From Candidatus Nitrosacidococcus sp. I8 (lineage in GTDB: Bacteria > Pseudomonadota > Gammaproteobacteria > Nitrosococcales > Nitrosococcaceae): DNA of 64,000 nucleotides. Positions within the stretch are counted from its first letter, which is position 1; the number at the start of each line of letters is the position of its first letter. The notes below the pieces were generated by a model. It did no database searches. It had not been told where the DNA came from and saw nothing but the letters and a program-made list of their open reading frames with translations. The stretch lies in assembly GCF_945836005.1 (NCBI RefSeq), contig NZ_OX241534.1:1660275-1724274 (forward strand). The letters are read 5' to 3'. Positions 1-10,520 of the stretch are shown here, piece after piece. Made by a program: the position numbers and the translations under genes.

Positions 1-1419
1 GCAAACGCCTTCAATGAGATGGAAGATGCTTATCTCAGAGATCGCAAAAGTGATGTAAATCACATCATTAATCGCATTTTGCATATTCTCATCAATCCAG
101 AGAATTTTGGTTATGATTATCTTACCCGGCAGCTTAAAGATTGCATCGTACTTGCCAATGATTTAACGCTATCTGAAGTTATTTTGATGCAACAACAAGA
201 AATTGCAGGATTTGTCACTGAGCACGGTGGCCATAACTCCCATTTAAGTATTCTTGCCCGTAGTTTAGGTATTCCTGCTATTGTTGGTCTACAAGGTGCT
301 CAGCATTATATACAAGACAATGAATTAATTATCATCGATGGTGAGCAAGGCATCTTACTAGCAGGTGCACAAGATCTGCTTATTCAAAAAGCTCAAGAAA
401 GAAAAACCGCCTATCAAAAGCGGCTTATTGGGCTTAATAAGCTTAGAAATCAGCGAGCTATCACTCTAGAAGGGACAACCATTAATTTAGAGGCAAACAT
501 TGAACTACCTGAAGAGTTACCTTTAGTGACCCAAGCGGGAGCAGAAGGTATAGGGCTTTATCGTACAGAATTTTTATATATTAACCGTACTTCACTTCCC
601 GATGAAGAGGAACAATTAGAGGCTTATACTCGAGTCATTCATGCTTTAAATGGATCGCCAGTTACTATTCGTACCATTGATTTAGGTGCAGATAAAACCG
701 TAGATGATCATGCTATTTCTGCTCCGATATCTACTAGTTCTTTAGGGTTACGTGCTATTCGTCTTTGCCTACGAGAGCCCAGTATTTTTCGCCCTCAGCT
801 TAGAGCTATTCTCCGAGCTTCAGCCCATGGGCCTGTACGCCTATTGCTACCTATGATATGTACTTTACAGGAAGTAAAGCAAACTATAGTCTTACTTAAA
901 GAGTGTAAACAGGAATTGAAACGACAAGGATTAAAATATGATCCTAATTTACCTATCGGTGCAATGATTGAGATTCCTTCTGCAGCTATTTGTGCGGATA
1001 TCTTTGCTCAGCATCTGGATTTCCTCTCCATTGGTACCAATGATCTTATTCAATACACACTGGCAATTGATCGAATTGATAATGAGGTAAATTATCTTTA
1101 CACACCTTTACACCCAGCGGTACTACAGCTTATTTATCATACGATTTCTGCAGGAGAGAAAAGAAACATAAGTGTTTCTATGTGTGGAGAGATGGCAGGT
1201 GATGTACATTATACTCGCTTACTTCTTGCTCTGGGGTTAAGGACTTTTAGTATGCACCCTTCCTCTTTATTGGAAGTAAAGCAAATTATAGCAAAGAGTA
1301 ACCAGCAGGAACTGTCAAAAGTTACTCAGCAGATCCTAAATTGCCATGAGTATTCTGAAATACAAATACTATTAGAACATCTTAATAAAGATTTAATTAC
1401 TCAATCGCTTATTTCTTAA
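1..1419 (+). CDS. ptsI: Phosphoenolpyruvate-protein phosphotransferase (PTS enzyme I), 3' part
   Basis: Enzyme I of the PTS takes phosphate from PEP onto a histidine and passes it to HPr in the cytoplasm. The reading frame is open to the left edge, so the N-terminus lies outside; the ATG at 19 is an internal Met. Visible parts are the swivelling phosphohistidine domain (GGHNSH, phospho-His codon 241-243) and the PEP-binding barrel, with IGTNDLIQYT near 1035 and the active-site loop MCGEMAGD (Cys codon about 1183). No GAF domain is visible in this part. The sequence looks more like betaproteobacterial-type PtsI than enterobacterial PtsP, but the missing N-terminus would decide; ptsP is the alternative. 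No sugar permease is nearby, so a regulatory PTS is plausible (inference). Confidence 0.85.
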   Translation, partial: ANAFNEMEDAYLRDRKSDVNHIINRILHILINPENFGYDYLTRQLKDCIVLANDLTLSEVILMQQQEIAGFVTEHGGHNSHLSILARSLGIPAIVGLQGAQHYIQDNELIIIDGEQGILLAGAQDLLIQKAQERKTAYQKRLIGLNKLRNQRAITLEGTTINLEANIELPEELPLVTQAGAEGIGLYRTEFLYINRTSLPDEEEQLEAYTRVIHALNGSPVTIRTIDLGADKTVDDHAISAPISTSSLGLRAIRLCLREPSIFRPQLRAILRASAHGPVRLLLPMICTLQEVKQTIVLLKECKQELKRQGLKYDPNLPIGAMIEIPSAAICADIFAQHLDFLSIGTNDLIQYTLAIDRIDNEVNYLYTPLHPAVLQLIYHTISAGEKRNISVSMCGEMAGDVHYTRLLLALGLRTFSMHPSSLLEVKQIIAKSNQQELSKVTQQILNCHEYSEIQILLEHLNKDLITQSLIS

Positions 1420-1615
1420 ACTATCAAATATTAATAGTTAGGTTGTTGATTAAATAATTTTCAACAGCACCTTTAAGTGTGGACTATAGCTTAGCTTTAT
1501 ATAAGCTCCTTTTAAATTATCTTAGATTTTATTAAAAGCGTAAACCGTCACAATTTGTGGCATTTTTACTTCCTAAGATCTATATATTTTCTCAGGTGTA
1601 GATTATATTTAGAAG

Positions 1616-1621
1616 TATAAT
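1616..1621 (+). promoter_or_regulatory. Candidate -10 box upstream of the DUF2235 gene
   Basis: A perfect TATAAT lies about 70 bases before the ATG at 1689, in the AT-rich gap after ptsI. No good -35 hexamer is seen at 16-18 bases, so this is a weak prediction from base matching only. The gap 1420-1688 shows nothing else convincing. Confidence 0.25.
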
Positions 1622-1688
1622 GTATATATATATTTAAAATAAAAGAAATAAATTATATTTTTAAGGTAGCTAATAAAAATAGGTATAT

Positions 1689-3775
1689 ATGATTACTGAA
1701 AAAACCATCGAAAAAAATAATAATCAAAGTGAACAGCAGGGTAAAAAAGCAGATAATTCAAGCTCAGATGTAAAAAATTGATCTAAGAATCAATTTAAAA
1801 AAAATTAGTTGTATTTTTTGATGGTACATGGAAGCAGGAAAATACAGATACCCCTACAAATGTATTTAAACTTTTTGAAGCTACCTGTAGTTACAGTATT
1901 AATATTGATAGTTTTCTCAAGTCTGAGGAAGAAAATAGCGATAAGAGTGAGGATATAAAGAACGATAAGAGCAAAAAAACGGAAAAGGATTACCCATACC
2001 CACAGCTCGTTCACTATGTTCGTGGCGTTGGTACAGGAGTATTGGATCGATTGATAGGGGGTGGAACTGGTTTTGGTATATCTGATCATATTAAAGATGG
2101 TTATCGATTTATTGTGAGTAATTACCATCCCGGAGATGAAATATTCGTTTTTGGATTTAGCCGAGGAGCTTATTCAGCCAGAAGTTTAGTCGGTCTTATT
2201 AATAAAATGGGTATTTTAAAACGTGCAAACCTTAATTTAGTAGATGAAGTTTATAAACACTATGAAGACCCATTTTATCGCCAAAAAACAATGGAACAAG
2301 AGAAAAATACTTCAGATGGAAAAAATAAGGGGCAATTCCTATTTCTTCAAATCATAGCACAAGGCTCTAAATACTTAGATCAGATAGAACCAAGATCTTA
2401 TGTAAAGATACAAAAATTTAGAAATAAATATAATCACAGGGTACATAACGTATACCCCGAAGATAGTGCTGAATATCATAAAATTCAGAAGACAGAGGAA
2501 TTTCAGAAAAAGATAGATCAGGCAAAGGCAGAGACAAATTCGGCAGATAGATATGAATTATATAAGATAGATAGGGCAGAGAAAGTTCAGTTTTTAGGTG
2601 TGTTTGATACAGTGAGTGCTCTAGGATTACCTACCTCTATATTGTCTTTTTTTGTCAGAAAATTCTTTAAAACAGGCTTTCACGATGTCTATGTCAGCAA
2701 TATTGTTCAAGGTACTTATCATGCACTTGCTGCAGATGAAAATCGTTTTATATTTCGACCAACCCTATTTAGATCAAAAAATAGAAACATCTATGATGAT
2801 TTTTACTTTGATCAGAAGTGGTTTACCGGTATCCACTCTAATGTGGGTGGTGGATATAGGGAAGATGGAATGAGCAATGTATCCTTAGAATGGATGGCAG
2901 AAAAAGCTGAGAAAAATCATAAGTTACATCTCGATCTCAATAGAATACCTAAATCTCAGTACAATTCTAGTATTAATAGCACATTCTCAGACTTGAAAAA
3001 TGAACTTAGCCTTGGGTATCGTATCGGATTTGTACTATTTATAAAACTACTAACCTTTCTTTTTGACTTTGTTCCATATGAGTTTAAAATGGAACATTTA
3101 AATTACCATTTAAGTAAGTTCAGAGAGTCAGATGTTTCTGATTCAGATGCTTCTGGTTTTAATAGCTATAGAAAAATATATCAAGATGCATTTTTAGCTA
3201 AACATAAACATGAATATCAAGCAGCAGAGTTCGAAGAGCAATACAAGGGCATATATAACGATCTTAAAGGCATCAAAAAACAAATATATGAGCTAAATGC
3301 TGATAATACGGATAAGGATAATTTTGAAAAGGATTATCAAAATACCATTAAAAATGCTGTAAGCCTGTTCAGAGATATTACTAAGCAAGATCCTATTAGT
3401 GAAGAAGATGCTAGAAGCCTTCTTACATATATGATGGAGGGTTTGCTTTTTAAAGAAACTAAAGAAGAGTATATAAAAGAATTTGAGGGTGCGTTTTTCG
3501 CAGAGTGCAAAAAGAAATATATAGAAGGGTATAACATAAAAGAATACAACAAAAAAAATTATGCTTTAGAGAAAAATTGGAGGGAAGATAACAAAAAGTG
3601 GCAACTGGAGTATAAAAAGTTATTATCTAACTTAAGCTGGACAGGCAATTATCGTCGCCCTATCAGTCACAATGAGCTGACAAGCGTTCATATATCTTAC
3701 TTTCTCAAAATTATGCAAGATAGTCGTTATAGGAAAAGAAAAGAATCAACATTTAAAAAGATAAAAAACTATTAA
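1689..3775 (+). pseudogene. DUF2235 (T6SS Tle-type lipase/hydrolase-like) protein, 5' end disrupted
   Basis: DUF2235 proteins are alpha/beta hydrolases; several are type VI secretion phospholipase effectors. The frame from 1799 to 3775 carries the family landmarks: VVFFDGTW at about 1808, nucleophile motif GFSRG (Ser codon about 2159), VFDTVSALG near 2601 and HSNVGGGY near 2835, followed by a lysine- and glutamate-rich C-terminal region. Upstream in this frame there is a TAA at 1796-1798 and no start codon before a TTG at 2042, which would cut off the FFDGTW motif. A plausible N-terminus starts at ATG 1689 but meets TGA at 1779 and is one base out of frame at an A8 run (1797-1804). A nonsense change plus a frameshift suggests a pseudogene. 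A short product from TTG 2042 keeping the GXSXG site cannot be excluded. No VgrG, PAAR or T6SS gene is in the window. Confidence 0.65.
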
Positions 3776-3790
3776 AAAGATAAAAAACTA
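3753..3790 (+). repeat. 19-bp perfect tandem duplication across the stop of the DUF2235 gene
   Basis: The unit TTAAAAAGATAAAAAACTA occurs twice back to back (3753-3771 and 3772-3790). The stop codon (3773-3775) lies in the second copy. With a single copy the frame would continue about six more codons to another stop, so the duplication slightly shortened the protein. Confidence 0.85.
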
Positions 3791-3892
3791 TATAATATCT
3801 GTATGGGATAGGTAAATTTTATCTATACTCTTATATAAGCTTATAATCTAACAAAAATCTTTCAAGGGCTAAAGTAAATAACCTTTATTTCT

Positions 3893-4456
3893 ATGATGAA
3901 AAGCAGTGCTTTACCTATTTTTAGCTGGGCTTTTATTATTACTATTCTATGGATAGGTTTTATTCTAGCCGTTAGTTTTTTCGAAACCCCGCTAAAATTC
4001 TATGCCTTATTGCTCACCGTACCTGCTGCTATTCAAATTGAGTATGTTTTGTTTCATGCTCTAAATCTAGTTGAAATTGTGTTTGCAGCAGTGATGCTTG
4101 GCACAGCCTATTATGGAGAAGGATCTAGAAAAACAACTTCTCTAACAATAAGTATAGCCATTTTGCTAACTATTCAAACTGCCTTCTTATTTTTCATGCT
4201 AGATCCCAAAACCTTAGCTATGGTACATGGCGTAGAGACTATGGCTAGTCCTTACCATATTGTGCATATGGTTATTGCGGGGCAAATTATTAGAATGACC
4301 ACTTTGCCTGCCCATCACATTATGTACATTATTATAGAAATAGTTAAAGTAGTACTACTTGTAATGCTTGTATTTAGTCAATTCCAAGATTTGAGAGATA
4401 GGATAAATCAAATTATTAAAGAGGAAATTGAAAAAGCTAGCCATTCTGCATGGTAA
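3893..4456 (+). CDS. Hypothetical multi-pass inner-membrane protein
   Basis: A 187-residue protein that I do not recognise. It has about four hydrophobic segments (roughly residues 8-28, 30-75, 82-105 and 140-165) and a charged C-terminal tail (DLRDRINQIIKEEIEKA), so it should sit in the inner membrane. Histidines cluster in the middle (VHGVETMASPYHIVHM, PAHHIM), but no metal-site family is evident. It stands alone between the broken DUF2235 gene and the CHRD gene, both on the same strand with gaps of about 120 bases. A role as an immunity partner of the DUF2235 protein is conceivable from position only and is not supported by sequence. Confidence 0.6.
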   Translation: MMKSSALPIFSWAFIITILWIGFILAVSFFETPLKFYALLLTVPAAIQIEYVLFHALNLVEIVFAAVMLGTAYYGEGSRKTTSLTISIAILLTIQTAFLFFMLDPKTLAMVHGVETMASPYHIVHMVIAGQIIRMTTLPAHHIMYIIIEIVKVVLLVMLVFSQFQDLRDRINQIIKEEIEKASHSAW

Positions 4457-4583
4457 ATAAGTTTATATCATAAATAGCTCTATATATTATATTTTTCTTT
4501 GCTAATTATACGTTTCTACAGTTTTTATAAAAAATTGTTAGAATTGTATTTTACGTAAAATAAAAAATATAATAGGAGATAAT

Positions 4584-5066
4584 ATGAAAGAGCTATGTGC
4601 ATTATTGGGACCCATCTTTAATATCGCATTCATTGGGTTTTTATTAATACTGAGCATAAATTTAACCTTAGTTTCACAGGCACAATCGGCAACTAAAAAA
4701 AATCTTATTCCTGATTCAGGAGATAAGATTTATAAATTTTCATTAAGCGGTGATCAAGAAGTACCTGCGGATAATAGCCAAGCAAGCGGTCATTGCACAG
4801 CACTTTTAAGGAAAAATCAGATTACTTTTGAAATAATTTGTAATCATGATATTAAAAACCCAACTGTTGCCCATATTCATAAATCCCATCCTGGCACAGA
4901 CAGAAGTATTATAATCATGCCATTTGAGGCTGCTGAAAGTCCTATAGAGCAAACATTTACCCTAGCTCAAAATATAACTAATGAATTACTCTTAGGTAAT
5001 CTCTACATCAACATACACTCTAGAGAGTTCCCAAATGGGGAAATTAGAGGCCAAATCAAAAACTAA
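4584..5066 (+). CDS. Exported CHRD domain protein
   Basis: 160 residues with an N-terminal hydrophobic export signal (about residues 12-36, then SQAQSA) and one CHRD domain. Family marks are the start FSLSGDQEVPA, the central AHIHKSHPGTD and the end YINIHSREFPNGEIRGQI. CHRD domains (first named in chordin) occur in many bacterial secreted proteins, where their function is unknown. A clear ribosome binding site (AGGAGATAAT) precedes the ATG. The gene ends 16 bases before aroC, so the two may be co-transcribed, though no functional link is known. Confidence 0.8.
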   Translation: MKELCALLGPIFNIAFIGFLLILSINLTLVSQAQSATKKNLIPDSGDKIYKFSLSGDQEVPADNSQASGHCTALLRKNQITFEIICNHDIKNPTVAHIHKSHPGTDRSIIIMPFEAAESPIEQTFTLAQNITNELLLGNLYINIHSREFPNGEIRGQIKN

Positions 5067-5082
5067 TAGAACTTAGACAGCT

Positions 5083-6156
5083 ATGGCTGGTAATACGATA
5101 GGTAAGCTTTTTACCGTAACTACTTTTGGCGAAAGCCATGGTCCTGCTTTAGGATGTATTGTTGATGGTTGTCCTCCCGAGCTTGATCTATGTGAAGCAG
5201 ATATACAAATAGACTTGGATCGCCGCCGCCCTGGTACATCCCGCCACACTACCCAGCGTCGTGAATTAGACGAAATTAAAATCCTTTCAGGGGTATTTGA
5301 AGGAAAAACGACCGGCACCTCCATTGGTCTTATAGTAGAAAATACCGATCAACGCTCTAGGGATTATGAAAAAATCAAAGATTTATTCCGCCCTGGGCAC
5401 GCTGATTATACTTACCATCATAAATATGGAATTCGAGATTATCGAGGCGGTGGACGATCCTCAGCTCGTGAAACAGTTATGCGTGTGGCTGCAGGGGCAA
5501 TTGCTAAGAGATATTTAGCTAACCAGCATAATATACAAATTCGAGGCTATTTAGCCCAGTTAGGTCCAATTAAAGCAGAAAAACTAGATTGGAAGGTTAT
5601 CGAGCAAAATTCTTTTTTCTTTCCGGATTCAGAGAAAATATCTCAACTAGAAGCATATATGGATGCTTTGCGTAAGGAAGGTAATTCCATTGGTGCTCGG
5701 ATAAATATTGTAGCTATGGGTGTTCCATCAGGTCTTGGAGAACCTGTCTTTGATCGGCTAGATGCCGATCTTGCTCATGGATTAATGAGTATTAATGCAG
5801 TAAAAGGAGTGGAAATTGGATCTGGCTTTGAGGTAGTTACTCAAAAAGGAACGGAACATCGGGATCCTATTACGCCTAATGGTTTTTTAAGTAATAATGC
5901 AGGAGGAATTTTAGGTGGAATATCTACCGGTCAAGATATTATTGCCAGCATTGCACTAAAACCTACTTCGAGCCTTAGATTACCTGAGCAAAGCATTAAC
6001 ATTCATACGGAACCAGTAGAAGTAGTTACTACAGGACGCCATGATCCTTGTGTTGGTATTCGTGCTACTCCGATTGCCGAAGCTATGGTAGCCATTATTT
6101 TAATGGATCATCTGTTAAGACATCGTGGACAAAATGGTGCTAAAGCATTAGAGTAA
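5083..6156 (+). CDS. aroC: Chorismate synthase
   Basis: Catalyses the last step of the shikimate pathway, converting 5-enolpyruvylshikimate-3-phosphate to chorismate with reduced FMN, in the cytoplasm. At 357 residues the length is normal. Family signatures are [18 protein letters not shown] at the N-terminus, RPGHADYTY and [12 protein letters not shown] around residues 105-130, and the C-terminal [18 protein letters not shown]. The start [10 protein letters not shown] is the standard one. It follows the CHRD gene by 16 bases and is followed by a small membrane protein gene and a hairpin terminator. Confidence 0.97.
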   Translation: MAGNTIGKLFTVTTFGESHGPALGCIVDGCPPELDLCEADIQIDLDRRRPGTSRHTTQRRELDEIKILSGVFEGKTTGTSIGLIVENTDQRSRDYEKIKDLFRPGHADYTYHHKYGIRDYRGGGRSSARETVMRVAAGAIAKRYLANQHNIQIRGYLAQLGPIKAEKLDWKVIEQNSFFFPDSEKISQLEAYMDALRKEGNSIGARINIVAMGVPSGLGEPVFDRLDADLAHGLMSINAVKGVEIGSGFEVVTQKGTEHRDPITPNGFLSNNAGGILGGISTGQDIIASIALKPTSSLRLPEQSINIHTEPVEVVTTGRHDPCVGIRATPIAEAMVAIILMDHLLRHRGQNGAKALE

Positions 6157-6239
6157 TCATCCTTTACCAGCTTTAATTCCAATTTATTTCACTTTATAAG
6201 TGATTATCTTAGCAATCCTATTTTAGGAGCGTATCTATT

Positions 6240-6437
6240 ATGATCTATTATTTTTTACTTTTTTATTTGTTTTTTGCTGCACTTATGTACCTCATAGCTA
6301 AGAGAAAAGGACAAGATCCTATATTTTGGGCAGGTTTGGGGTTATTTTTTGGTCCTCTTGCACTGCTTTTTCAGCTATTTTCAAAAAATATTACTGAAGC
6401 CTATAGAAAATTAGCTAAAAATAAATTTTGGGCTTAA
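6240..6437 (+). CDS. Small hypothetical membrane protein
   Basis: 65 residues, not recognised. Two hydrophobic segments (about residues 3-20 and 28-48) flank a short basic loop (KRKGQDP), and the tail is basic (EAYRKLAKNKFWA), so a two-pass inner-membrane hairpin is likely. An AGGAG ribosome binding site lies about ten bases before the ATG, which supports a real gene. It sits 83 bases after aroC and just before a strong hairpin. Confidence 0.6.
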   Translation: MIYYFLLFYLFFAALMYLIAKRKGQDPIFWAGLGLFFGPLALLFQLFSKNITEAYRKLAKNKFWA

Positions 6438-6450
6438 TTTGTAAAACATT

Positions 6451-6479
6451 ATACCCCTCCCTTCCCTAAGGAGGGGTAT
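6451..6479. terminator. Bidirectional hairpin terminator between the aroC group and hemE
   Basis: ATACCCCTCC (6451-6460) pairs perfectly with GGAGGGGTAT (6470-6479) across a 9-base loop. It lies between convergent genes. The T-run is poor on both sides, so a terminator role rests mainly on the stem and its position. Confidence 0.6.
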
Positions 6480-6502
6480 TACGAAAGGGGTAGTCGAAAA
6501 CG

Positions 6503-7567
6503 CTATGAGTGATAAGGCTGGCTTAACTCATGGACTGAATCGACAAGATAAGCAACTTTCTCTGGATCAATAGTAGGATGAATGCCATGGCCTAAGTTAA
6601 ACACATGACCATTTCCTGATCCGTAATCTTTTAAAATGGTTGCTACTTCTTGATGAATTCGCTTCTTTGAAGTATATAGCACACAGGGATCCATATTGCC
6701 TTGCAAGGCTACTTTTTGTCCTACTTGATCTCTTATTTTAGTTAAAGATACAGTCCAATCTAGACCTAGGGCATCACAGCCAGAATTTGCGATTTGATCT
6801 ATCCACAAACCGCCCCCTTTAGTAAATAAAATAACCGGTACTCTACGCCCTTCATACTCTCTAGTTAGCCCTTGAATAATTTGGGACATATAAGATAAGG
6901 AGAATTCCTGATAATCCCTATTACTTAGAGCGCCGCCCCAAGTATCGAAGATCATCACAGCTTGAGCTCCTGCCGCTATTTGAGCATTAAGGTAGGAAAT
7001 AACAGATTGAGCAAGAGTGCTTAGTAAGTGATGGAGCAATTTAGGTTGATCAAATAGTAAGCTTTTAATTAAGGTAAATTCCCTACTTGATTCTCCTTCT
7101 ACCATATAACACGCTAAGGTCCACGGACTGCCAGAAAAACCAATCAGCGGTACTTTACCGTCTAATTCTTGGCGAGTAAGCCTAATGGCATCCATAACAT
7201 AGCGAAGTTCTGTTTCTGGATCGGGTACGCCTAAAGCATGAATCTGGCTTTCCGTTCTTACAGGTCGTTCAAAACAAGGGCCTTTACCTTCAGTAAAATA
7301 TAAACCTAGCCCCATAGCATTTGGAATTGTCAAAATATCGGAAAAAATGATTGCCCCATCTAAATTAAAGCGACGAATAGGTTGCACTGTTACTTCACAG
7401 GCAAGCTCTGGGGTAGTACACATAGTTAAAAAATTGCCTGCTTTTGCTCTAACCTCGCGGTACTCAGGAAGATAACGCCCTGCTTGTCTCATAATCCATA
7501 TTGGGGTTTTATCTACAGGTTGCCTCAGCAAAGCACGTAGCAAGCGATCATTTTTCAACACGGTCAT
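6503..7567 (-). CDS. hemE: Uroporphyrinogen decarboxylase
   Basis: Removes four carboxyl groups from uroporphyrinogen III to give coproporphyrinogen III in haem synthesis; cytoplasmic. 354 residues, normal length. Signatures are [16 protein letters not shown] near residue 22, [10 protein letters not shown] near residue 73 (catalytic Asp region), [16 protein letters not shown] near residue 143 and [14 protein letters not shown] near the C-terminus. The start [15 protein letters not shown] agrees with the family. It lies 54 bases downstream of purE on the same strand. Confidence 0.97.
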   Translation of the reverse strand: MTVLKNDRLLRALLRQPVDKTPIWIMRQAGRYLPEYREVRAKAGNFLTMCTTPELACEVTVQPIRRFNLDGAIIFSDILTIPNAMGLGLYFTEGKGPCFERPVRTESQIHALGVPDPETELRYVMDAIRLTRQELDGKVPLIGFSGSPWTLACYMVEGESSREFTLIKSLLFDQPKLLHHLLSTLAQSVISYLNAQIAAGAQAVMIFDTWGGALSNRDYQEFSLSYMSQIIQGLTREYEGRRVPVILFTKGGGLWIDQIANSGCDALGLDWTVSLTKIRDQVGQKVALQGNMDPCVLYTSKKRIHQEVATILKDYGSGNGHVFNLGHGIHPTIDPEKVAYLVDSVHELSQPYHS

Positions 7568-7621
7568 TGGTAGAATTTTTTCCTAAATTAATATTCTTAA
7601 AATTTTTAACTATATATTGAG

Positions 7622-8110
7622 TTATAAACTATTTGCCTTATCTAATATGGATTGGGCCATTGCTTGCCGATCAGCAGCTACTCGTTTAGCAAGATTCTTA
7701 TCGCTAAGACTTAAAATTTGCGCGGCTAGATAAGCGGCATTTTTTGCCCCGGCTTTACCAATAGCAACACAAGCAACGGGGACACCTCCGGGCATTTGCA
7801 CTGTAGATAATAGAGCATCCATACCATTGAGAGGACCTCCTGCCATAGGTACGCCAATAACAGGTTTTAGGGTATTTGCAGCGACTGCACCAGCAAGATG
7901 AGCTGCTAATCCTGCCGCAGCAATAAATACCCCACATCCTCGCTTATCTGTCTCTTTTACATAGAAAGCAGTAGCTTCTGGCGTTCGATGGGCAGAAGTG
8001 ATCCGTACCTCAAAAGGGATAGCTAAAGTTTTGAGTACATCTAAGGTAGATTCCATAACAGGCAGGTCAGAATCTGACCCCATTAGTACAGCAACAAAAG
8101 GAAGGGACAT
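7622..8110 (-). CDS. purE: N5-carboxyaminoimidazole ribonucleotide mutase
   Basis: Converts N5-CAIR to CAIR in purine synthesis. 162 residues, the normal size of class I PurE. The signatures are [12 protein letters not shown] at the N-terminus, SAHRTPE near residue 40, [14 protein letters not shown] in the middle and [24 protein letters not shown]. No purK lies next to it, as would be usual for a pur pair. It is 31 bases downstream of topA, in a minus-strand run. Confidence 0.96.
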   Translation of the reverse strand: MSLPFVAVLMGSDSDLPVMESTLDVLKTLAIPFEVRITSAHRTPEATAFYVKETDKRGCGVFIAAAGLAAHLAGAVAANTLKPVIGVPMAGGPLNGMDALLSTVQMPGGVPVACVAIGKAGAKNAAYLAAQILSLSDKNLAKRVAADRQAMAQSILDKANSL

Positions 8111-8141
8111 TTAACTATTCTCCTCTAAACATGATAGTAGG

Positions 8142-10472
8142 TTATTTTTTTGCTTTTTTAGAGCGGCTAGTTTTCGGTTTTTCAGATGCTTGCACAAGAA
8201 GACCTTGTATCGCAGTTAAGGTAAGCTCTTCAGCACTTTGATCTTTAGGAATTCTGGCATTATTCTTTCCATCAGTAATATAAGGGCCATAGCGCCCATT
8301 AAGAATTTGAATATTTACTTCTGGAAAATCTTTAATAATCTTCTTAGCATCTGCAAGTTTTTTTTCTTCTATTAAGTGTATCGCTTGCTCTAAGGTAATG
8401 GTGTAAGGATCCTCTTTACCAATGGAAATATATTTTGAACCATATTTAATATAAGGCCCAAAACGGCCAACACTTGCAATCACTTGATTTCCATCAGGGG
8501 TTATACCTAACTCTCTAGGTAATTTAAATAATTCTATGGCTTCCTCTAGAGTGATCGTTTCAATTTTTTGATTAGGACGTAGTCCAGCAAATTTTGGCTT
8601 TTCCTCACTTTCCTTAGATCCAATCTGTACATAAGGACCATAGCGCCCCATCCGGGCAGATACTGGATTCCCACTTTTCGGATCAATTCCTAATTCTCGA
8701 GCTTGAATAGCTTCCTCTCGGCTGACGCTCTGCTCTTTTTGCTGAATTTGGTTATAAAATGGTCCCCAAAATTTCTCTAAAATGGGAATCCAATCTTTTT
8801 CAGCTCGGGAAATCGCATCTAAATCATCTTCTAGGCGGGCAGTAAAATCATAATCAACATAAGGATTAAAATGTTCGGTAAGGAAATGATTGACTACCCT
8901 TCCTACATCGGTAGGATGAAAGCGTTTATTTTCTAGAACTGTGTACTCCCGCTGTTGTAGCGTAGAAATAATGGTAGCATAAGTAGAAGGCCTGCCAATG
9001 CCGTACTCTTCTAAGGTTTTTACTAAACTTGCCTCAGAATATCGAGGGGGCGGTTCAGTAAAATGCTGTTCAGGTCTAATTTGGATTAAATTAACTTTAT
9101 CTCCCTCTTTTAAAGGAGGGAGAATTTTTTGCCCTTCCTCTTTTAAATCATCTTTTTTTTCTTGATAAACCATCATATAGCCAAGATAAGCAATCGTCGC
9201 ACCAGTTGCACGAAATATATTTTCATTTTCGTTGTCTTTAGATATAGTTTGTGTACTAAGGTTTATAGCTACCATATCGATTAGGGCAGAGTTCATTTGA
9301 CAGGCAATGGTTCGCCTCCAAATAAGCTCATAGAGCTTAAACTGTTCAGGCTTTAAATAAATTTTTACAGATTCTGGTGTTCGATACGCCGAAGTAGGTC
9401 GGATAGCCTCATGGGCTTCTTGGGCATTTTTTGCTTGGGTCTTAAATACTCTTGGTTGGTTTGGTAGATCATTTTTACCAAAATGTTGTGTAATAAAACT
9501 ACGTAATTCCTCTATAGCTTCTTGGGCCAAATTAACTGAATCTGTACGCATATAAGTAATTAGCCCTACAGCACCTTCTTCGATACTAATTCCTTCATAG
9601 AGTTGCTGGGCAATGCTCATAGTATACTTTGCAGAAAACCCAAGTTGGCGAGAGGCTTCCTGCTGTAAGGTAGAGGTAATAAATGGAGCGGTAGGATTGC
9701 GGCGACGCTGTTTTTTCTCAACTTTTGTTACGTAGAGCTTTCCTTGAGCTATTTGAGTAAGTTGATTTACTATTTCTTGGGCTTGAGTGCCATTTTCTAT
9801 ATCAAATTGTTTTAGCCGCCTTCCATTTAGATAAGCTAATTTAGCAATAAATTTTTCTTTATTTGATTCCACATCTGCTTCAAGAGTCCAGTATTCTCGA
9901 ATCTTGAAATCTTCTATCTCCTGCTCTCGCTCGCAAATTAACCTTAACGCAGGACTTTGTACTCGTCCTGCAGATAGCCCTCGATGAATTTTTTTCCAAA
10001 GTAAGGGGGAAAGATTAAACCCTACTAAATAATCTAAGGCACGGCGAGCCTGTTGTGCATTGACTAAATCAATAGAAATATCTCGAGGATGAGTAATCGC
10101 TTCCTTGACCGCATTTTTAGTAATTTCATGAAATACTACTCTTTTGGTCGTTTTATTAGCCAGTAATTTTTTGCTTTTAAGCAACTCAAGTAAATGCCAA
10201 GAAATAGCCTCTCCCTCCCGATCCGGGTCTGTTGCAAGAAAAAGGGTATCTGCAGTTTCTAAGGCTTTTCCAATAGCATTGACATGGCGGCTATTTTTTT
10301 CAATCTCTTGGTACTTCATCATAAACCCATTCTCTGGATCTACTGCACCTTTCTTAGGAATAAGATCTCGTACATGACCATAAGAGGCCATAACTTCAAA
10401 ATCTTTTCCTAGATATTTTTTTATCGTCTTAGCCTTGGCAGGCGACTCTACAATGATTAAATTTTTACTCAA
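8142..10472 (-). CDS. topA: DNA topoisomerase I
   Basis: Type IA topoisomerase that relaxes negative supercoils. 776 residues: a TOPRIM domain (IVESPAKAKTIKKYLG and TDPDREGE at 81-88) and a cleavage domain with active-site Tyr307 in GLITYMRTDS. The C-terminus has at least three topoisomerase repeats (each with GRYGPY or GRFGPY near residues 615-735) and a basic tail ending KTSRSKKAKK. The CXXC zinc ribbons of the E. coli enzyme are not visible. The start MSKNLIIVESP is standard. Confidence 0.97.
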   Translation of the reverse strand: MSKNLIIVESPAKAKTIKKYLGKDFEVMASYGHVRDLIPKKGAVDPENGFMMKYQEIEKNSRHVNAIGKALETADTLFLATDPDREGEAISWHLLELLKSKKLLANKTTKRVVFHEITKNAVKEAITHPRDISIDLVNAQQARRALDYLVGFNLSPLLWKKIHRGLSAGRVQSPALRLICEREQEIEDFKIREYWTLEADVESNKEKFIAKLAYLNGRRLKQFDIENGTQAQEIVNQLTQIAQGKLYVTKVEKKQRRRNPTAPFITSTLQQEASRQLGFSAKYTMSIAQQLYEGISIEEGAVGLITYMRTDSVNLAQEAIEELRSFITQHFGKNDLPNQPRVFKTQAKNAQEAHEAIRPTSAYRTPESVKIYLKPEQFKLYELIWRRTIACQMNSALIDMVAINLSTQTISKDNENENIFRATGATIAYLGYMMVYQEKKDDLKEEGQKILPPLKEGDKVNLIQIRPEQHFTEPPPRYSEASLVKTLEEYGIGRPSTYATIISTLQQREYTVLENKRFHPTDVGRVVNHFLTEHFNPYVDYDFTARLEDDLDAISRAEKDWIPILEKFWGPFYNQIQQKEQSVSREEAIQARELGIDPKSGNPVSARMGRYGPYVQIGSKESEEKPKFAGLRPNQKIETITLEEAIELFKLPRELGITPDGNQVIASVGRFGPYIKYGSKYISIGKEDPYTITLEQAIHLIEEKKLADAKKIIKDFPEVNIQILNGRYGPYITDGKNNARIPKDQSAEELTLTAIQGLLVQASEKPKTSRSKKAKK

Positions 10473-10520
10473 AATTAGTAACTACAATAATCTAAAATGC
10501 TTTTTTATAACTATTAATGT

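Noticed and set aside
1779-1804. Programmed -1 frameshifting in the DUF2235 gene
   Set aside because: The A8 run is slippery, but the TGA at 1779 precedes it in the incoming frame, so recoding alone would not give a full product.
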